A stretch of 64,000 nt of DNA from SAR86 cluster bacterium. Its GTDB lineage: Bacteria > Pseudomonadota > Gammaproteobacteria > Magnimaribacterales > D2472. Positions 60,534-64,000 of the stretch are shown piece by piece (positions within the stretch are counted from its first letter, which is position 1; the number at the start of each line of letters is the position of its first letter). The notes beneath the pieces are model-generated. The model was given only the letters and a program-made list of their open reading frames with translations, made no database searches and had not been told where the DNA came from. Where the stretch lies: contig CP097971.1 in the NCBI GenBank assembly GCA_023703615.1, forward strand, positions 790,315 to 854,314. Reading direction: 5' to 3'. A program made the translations under genes and the position numbers.

Positions 60534-61055
60534 TTAAATAATTTTAGCCAATTTTTTATACATCTTATAATTTTCAATGTAGTGATGTGCTCCCATTGAT
60601 AAAGCTTTTTGTTCCTCTTCGGAAAGTGTCCTTTTTATAATTCCTGGCATACCAACTACTAATGAACCGTCTGGAACTTCAGTATTTTCTGTAATTAGAG
60701 CTTTTGACCCAATAATACAATTTTTGCCGATTTTTGCGCCATTTAAAATTACTGACCCTATGCCGATAAGACTTCCGTCTCCGATTTCACATCCGTGAAG
60801 CATAACCATGTGTCCAACAGTAACAAATTTACCAATACTGCATTTAAAACCTGGATCAGTATGAATAACAGAACCTTCTTGAATATTTGATCCCTCGCCA
60901 ACAAAAATTGGTTCGTTGTCACCTCTTAGTGTTGAACCAAACCAAATACTTACGTCTTCTGACAAAGTCACATCTCCTATAACAGTTGCATTAGGAGCAA
61001 TCCAATAATCTTCAGAAGATGTCTTGAGTTTTTTATTTCCTAAGCTAATTATCAT
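60534..61055 (-). CDS. Gamma-carbonic anhydrase family (YrdA-like) protein
   Basis: This 173-residue left-handed beta-helix protein has hexapeptide repeats (IAPNATVIGDVTLSEDVSIW, GSVILNGAKIGKNCIIG). The three metal histidines of the family are visible: VIHTD, VGHMVMLH and the LHGCEIGD motif. As with YrdA, carbonic anhydrase activity is not certain. It overlaps the nudL start region by 11 bp and precedes alaS. Confidence 0.88.
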   Translation of the reverse strand: MIISLGNKKLKTSSEDYWIAPNATVIGDVTLSEDVSIWFGSTLRGDNEPIFVGEGSNIQEGSVIHTDPGFKCSIGKFVTVGHMVMLHGCEIGDGSLIGIGSVILNGAKIGKNCIIGSKALITENTEVPDGSLVVGMPGIIKRTLSEEEQKALSMGAHHYIENYKMYKKLAKII

Positions 61056-61647
61056 ACTGACTTCTTATAATTTCCAGATCAACATCAATCCCTGCATCAA
61101 AACAAATATTCAAAAAATCTGCAGTTATCATTGCTGTTAAACCCCAGATTCTGTTGTCATTATAGACCCAACTAGGAATGTTTACCTTTACATTTTTTCT
61201 TTCAATCTCTTGATTTATTAAGTTACTAGGATTTAGCAAAAAGTTTAAAGGAACAGTAAAAATTTTTTCTATTTCATCATTTGCAACAAAATCCTGTTTT
61301 GTAGTAATTAATCCAACAAAAGGGTTTACTTCAATATCATGTCTCGAAATTAAATAATTTAAAGCTCCAAGATTATTTACATTGCTAGATTTTAAATTGA
61401 TTTCTTCCTCAGATTCTCTTAATGCGGTTTCACATAAATTTTTATCAGCTTGTTCCCATTTTCCACCTGGAAAACTTACTTCACCCGAATGCGTTGAAAC
61501 TTTTGAAGATCTAACAGTAAATAAAATCTCTGGACTTTCAATGTAATCGTCAAAATATAAAATTCCAATGAAAACAGCAGCTTTAGTTTTATTACTGTCA
61601 TTTAGAGGATTTAGTTTTTCAAGTTTTTGCTTTATGCTGTCTATCAT
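61045..61647 (-). CDS. nudL: CoA pyrophosphatase, Nudix family (NudL-like)
   Basis: This 200-residue protein has a CoA-type Nudix box VSFPGGKWEQADKNLCET followed by ALRESEEEINL. This is the GGxx-D-xx form of the NudL/PCD1 group that cleaves CoA or CoA derivatives. SRHDIEVNPFVG after the box is typical. It overlaps the downstream gamma carbonic anhydrase by 11 bp, so they are translated together; it is likely the first gene of the nudL-to-pyrC run. Confidence 0.85.
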   Translation of the reverse strand: MIDSIKQKLEKLNPLNDSNKTKAAVFIGILYFDDYIESPEILFTVRSSKVSTHSGEVSFPGGKWEQADKNLCETALRESEEEINLKSSNVNNLGALNYLISRHDIEVNPFVGLITTKQDFVANDEIEKIFTVPLNFLLNPSNLINQEIERKNVKVNIPSWVYNDNRIWGLTAMITADFLNICFDAGIDVDLEIIRSQYDN

Positions 61648-61701
61648 ATTGCTAAGTTTAACTTCTAAAACACTATAATTCTTTTAAATTAAGGAACTAA
61701 A

Positions 61702-62238
61702 TTGAAATATTGCTCAACATGTGGAAGCTCAGATATTGAGCTTAAGATTCCAAAAAATGACAACATAAAGCGATATTGTTGTAATAACTGCGGTGCTATT
61801 TTTTACACAAATCCAAATGTTGTTGTTGGTGCCTTATGTATAAGAAATGAAAAAATTCTAATGGCAAAAAGAAATATCGAACCAAGAAAGGGTTTGTGGA
61901 CATTGCCAGCAGGGTTTTTAGAAAATTCTGAAACCCTTCAAGAAGGTGCTCTAAGAGAAACAATGGAAGAGACTGGCTCAGCTGCAAAAATAGTTATGCC
62001 TTACACAACTTTTAGTTTGCCACACATTAATCAAATTCATGTTTTCTATTTAGCTGATTTGTTGGATGATAATTATGGCCCAACTTTTGAGAGTATGGAT
62101 GTTCAATTATTTGATAAAGATAAAATCTTATGGAACGAAATAGCTTTCCCCACTGTTGAAAAAACTCTTAAGTATTATTTAAATGATATTGAAAAAGACA
62201 AATTTATTTATAGGGAAGAAGACATCAAGCTTTGGTGA
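61702..62238 (+). CDS. Nudix hydrolase with N-terminal zinc ribbon
   Basis: This 178-residue protein has a treble of cysteines (YCSTCGSS and RYCCNNCGAIF) forming a zinc ribbon, then the Nudix fold with LPAGFLENSETLQEGALRET and MEETGS. The start codon is TTG, preceded by AAGGA at 61691-61695 with 6-base spacing; no nearer ATG exists. It resembles NudC-like NADH/ADP-ribose pyrophosphatases but lacks the full NudC length. The exact substrate is unknown. Divergent from nudL and convergent with purL (next to its end). Confidence 0.85.
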   Translation: MKYCSTCGSSDIELKIPKNDNIKRYCCNNCGAIFYTNPNVVVGALCIRNEKILMAKRNIEPRKGLWTLPAGFLENSETLQEGALRETMEETGSAAKIVMPYTTFSLPHINQIHVFYLADLLDDNYGPTFESMDVQLFDKDKILWNEIAFPTVEKTLKYYLNDIEKDKFIYREEDIKLW

Positions 62239-64000
62239 TTAAACAATTTTTTTAGCATTAATAAATAATTGCATCCATGGTGAAAACTCTTCCCAATGCT
62301 TTGGATGCCAACTCATTTGAATTTTTCTAAATACTCTCTCAGGATGTGGCATCATGATCGTGACCCTACCATCGTCTGACGTAACTCCAGTAACACCCTC
62401 TTCAGAGCCATTTGGATTTATAGGATAAATTTCAGTTTTCTTACCATCAGAATTTACAAAATTAAGAGCTATTTGCGATGATTCATTTAATTTTTTTAAG
62501 CTATCGTTTTCAAATCTTGCATAACCTTCTCCATGAGCTGATGCAACTGGTAGAGTCCATCCATCCATATTATCAAGCAATATTGAGTTAGTTTTTTGAA
62601 TTTCAACTTGAACTAATCTTGCTTCAAATTGATCAGACAAATTTTTCTCAAAACTTGGCCAATTTATAGCGCCGGGAATTATTTCTTTTAATTTTGAAAT
62701 CATTTGGCAACCATTACAAACGCCTAGTGTAAAAGTGTTTTTATTTGTGAAAAATTCTTCAAACTGATCTTTAACTATTTCATTATTTAATATTGTTTTT
62801 GCCCAACCTCCTCCTGCACCTAAAACATCACCGTACGAAAATCCACCACATGCTGCCATGCCATTGAATGATTTCAAATTAATATTTTTATCAAGTAGGT
62901 CTTGCATATGAACATCAACAGCATCAAAGCCAGCTAAAGTGAATGCTGCTGCCATTTCTAATTGTCCATTTACCCCTTGTTCTCTGAGAATCGCGACTTT
63001 TGGTTTTTTATCTTTTGTATTAAAAATTTGTAAATTTGGATTTTTAAATGATTCTCTTGAATTGAGTCCTTTATAGTTTGTATCTAATAAGTTTAATTCT
63101 GAATCTGCTGAAGATTTATTGTCTCTAAGAGACTGAATTGTGAAAGAAACATCCCTCCATTTCTTTTCAAGATAAATAATTGATTCTTCAAAAATTACTT
63201 TATTCTCATGTGATATTTGAACATTTTGACTTGAGTTTAATACTGCAACTTCTTCAGCAATAATATTTTTATTTTTTAAACTTCTGCTAATTTCATCAGC
63301 AAGCTTACTCTCAACTTGAATTACAAAACCAATTTCTTCTGCAAACAAAAAATTATTTAAGTTATCGGCTTGGATATTATTTAACAAAATATCAAAACCA
63401 ACTTTCTTAGTAAATGCCATCTCGAGCAGACTAACTATTAAACCTCCATCAGAAATATCATGAAGAGCTAAAATCTTATTTTCTTCTACAAGCTTTTGGA
63501 TAGTATTGAATAATATTTTAAATAAGGTCAAATCATCTACATCAGGTGAGTCTAAATAATTTGTATTAGTGATTTCACTAAATATTGAGCCCTGCAATCT
63601 TTTGGAATCGTTCAAAGAAATACATAATAATTTAGTATCTTTCCCTACCTGAATTTCAGGTGTTATTGATTTTCTAACATCATCAACCGGTGCCATGGCT
63701 GTAATTATTCCTGATAATGGACTTTTAACAGTCCTATCAACAGAATTTTCTTTCCAATTTGTTCGCATTGACAAAGAGTCTTTACCAACTGGCACCGATA
63801 TCCCTAGGTCTATACAAGATTTTGATAAAGATTCAACGCCATGCCTTAAATTCATATCTTCAATGTTTTCGCCAGTTGCAGCCATCCAATTTGCAGAAAC
63901 TTGAACAAAATCTAATCCTTTAATCACTACACCAGCCATATTTGTAAGTGACTCACACAAAGCCATTCTCATTGAAGCTTTGGGATTATTCGTAGCGATT
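62239..64000 (-). CDS. purL: Phosphoribosylformylglycinamidine synthase, N-terminus outside window
   Basis: This is the C-terminal ~587 codons of the large single-chain PurL of gammaproteobacteria, which converts FGAR to FGAM with glutamine. The frame remains open to the right edge, so the gene continues beyond 64000. Visible are PurM-like segments (PVGKDSLSMRT, ALHDISDGGLIVSLLEMAF) and a glutaminase domain with AILREQGVNGQLEMAAAF, the nucleophile GVCNGCQMISKL, and PHPERVFR near the end. Its stop abuts the Nudix gene. Confidence 0.95.
   Translation of the reverse strand, partial: IATNNPKASMRMALCESLTNMAGVVIKGLDFVQVSANWMAATGENIEDMNLRHGVESLSKSCIDLGISVPVGKDSLSMRTNWKENSVDRTVKSPLSGIITAMAPVDDVRKSITPEIQVGKDTKLLCISLNDSKRLQGSIFSEITNTNYLDSPDVDDLTLFKILFNTIQKLVEENKILALHDISDGGLIVSLLEMAFTKKVGFDILLNNIQADNLNNFLFAEEIGFVIQVESKLADEISRSLKNKNIIAEEVAVLNSSQNVQISHENKVIFEESIIYLEKKWRDVSFTIQSLRDNKSSADSELNLLDTNYKGLNSRESFKNPNLQIFNTKDKKPKVAILREQGVNGQLEMAAAFTLAGFDAVDVHMQDLLDKNINLKSFNGMAACGGFSYGDVLGAGGGWAKTILNNEIVKDQFEEFFTNKNTFTLGVCNGCQMISKLKEIIPGAINWPSFEKNLSDQFEARLVQVEIQKTNSILLDNMDGWTLPVASAHGEGYARFENDSLKKLNESSQIALNFVNSDGKKTEIYPINPNGSEEGVTGVTSDDGRVTIMMPHPERVFRKIQMSWHPKHWEEFSPWMQLFINAKKIV

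Noticed and set aside
61796-61987. 63-codon minus-strand frame within the Nudix gene
   Set aside because: Shadow of the Nudix box region; no start signal.
1-64000. CRISPR arrays, insertion sequences, prophage or integron structures
   Set aside because: I looked for regularly spaced repeats, transposase or integrase motifs and long terminal repeats and saw none; the only clear repeats are within the receptor and the lipoprotein genes.

Overview
This 64 kb window is a gene-dense, AT-rich piece of a bacterial chromosome with very short intergenic gaps, many 1-14 bp gene overlaps, four tRNA genes with encoded CCA, and no insertion sequence, prophage, integrase or CRISPR array that I can see. ZipA, a gamma-type SMC C-terminus, a PurL carrying its own glutaminase domain, a complete Ccm system and a TonB-dependent receptor point to a gammaproteobacterium. 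The streamlining, base composition and repertoire (GH16 glucanase, M16 peptidases, several acyl-CoA dehydrogenases) suggest a marine SAR86-like organism; that placement is inference.

Layout. 1-7.1 kb: end of apt, tRNA-Val, sbcB, an ACAD11-like dehydrogenase with a divergent LysR regulator, an SDR, a Ca/Na exchanger, a small membrane protein and a periplasmic thioredoxin-like protein. 7.1-14.2 kb: an arginine operon (argF'-argG-argB/A fusion-argC-argH, then an MFS transporter) whose carbamoyltransferase looks like the N-acetylornithine type. Its leader holds a 14-codon peptide with tandem Arg codons followed by alternative hairpins and an intrinsic terminator, which is the layout of a ribosome-mediated attenuator. 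14.2-22.5 kb: GH16 glucanase, tRNA-Leu, small membrane proteins, a two-gene acyl-CoA dehydrogenase pair, a lipoprotein and a PreP-type M16C peptidase.

22.5-35.3 kb: one long minus-strand run. It begins with a SAM-II-like riboswitch and metY, followed by a GT2-like gene, ccmABCDEFGH plus a divergent ccmI, a remarkably short smc (732 codons, no hinge), zipA, a phage-type ATP-dependent DNA ligase where gammaproteobacteria usually carry NAD-dependent ligA, and a lipoprotein transglycosylase. 35.4-46.9 kb: cupin, hotdog thioesterase, a TonB receptor with an Ala/Gln-rich insertion, yidD, thrS, a membrane-fused alpha/beta hydrolase, tRNA-Arg, a PNPOx-like protein, cysS, maf and folE. 46.9-64 kb: an unidentified 576-residue membrane protein, an MBL hydrolase, an SDR, a two-domain M16 peptidase, a lipoprotein with a duplicated domain, a metF-like gene, tRNA-Ser, pyrC-lysC-alaS-gamma carbonic anhydrase-nudL, a zinc-ribbon Nudix protein and the 3' part of purL.

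The most notable items are the putative arginine attenuator on an acetylornithine-carbamoyltransferase operon, the hinge-less mini-SMC, and the apparent in-place replacement of ligA by an ATP-dependent ligase beside zipA. All assignments come from reading the sequence and from remembered family motifs; no database search was run.
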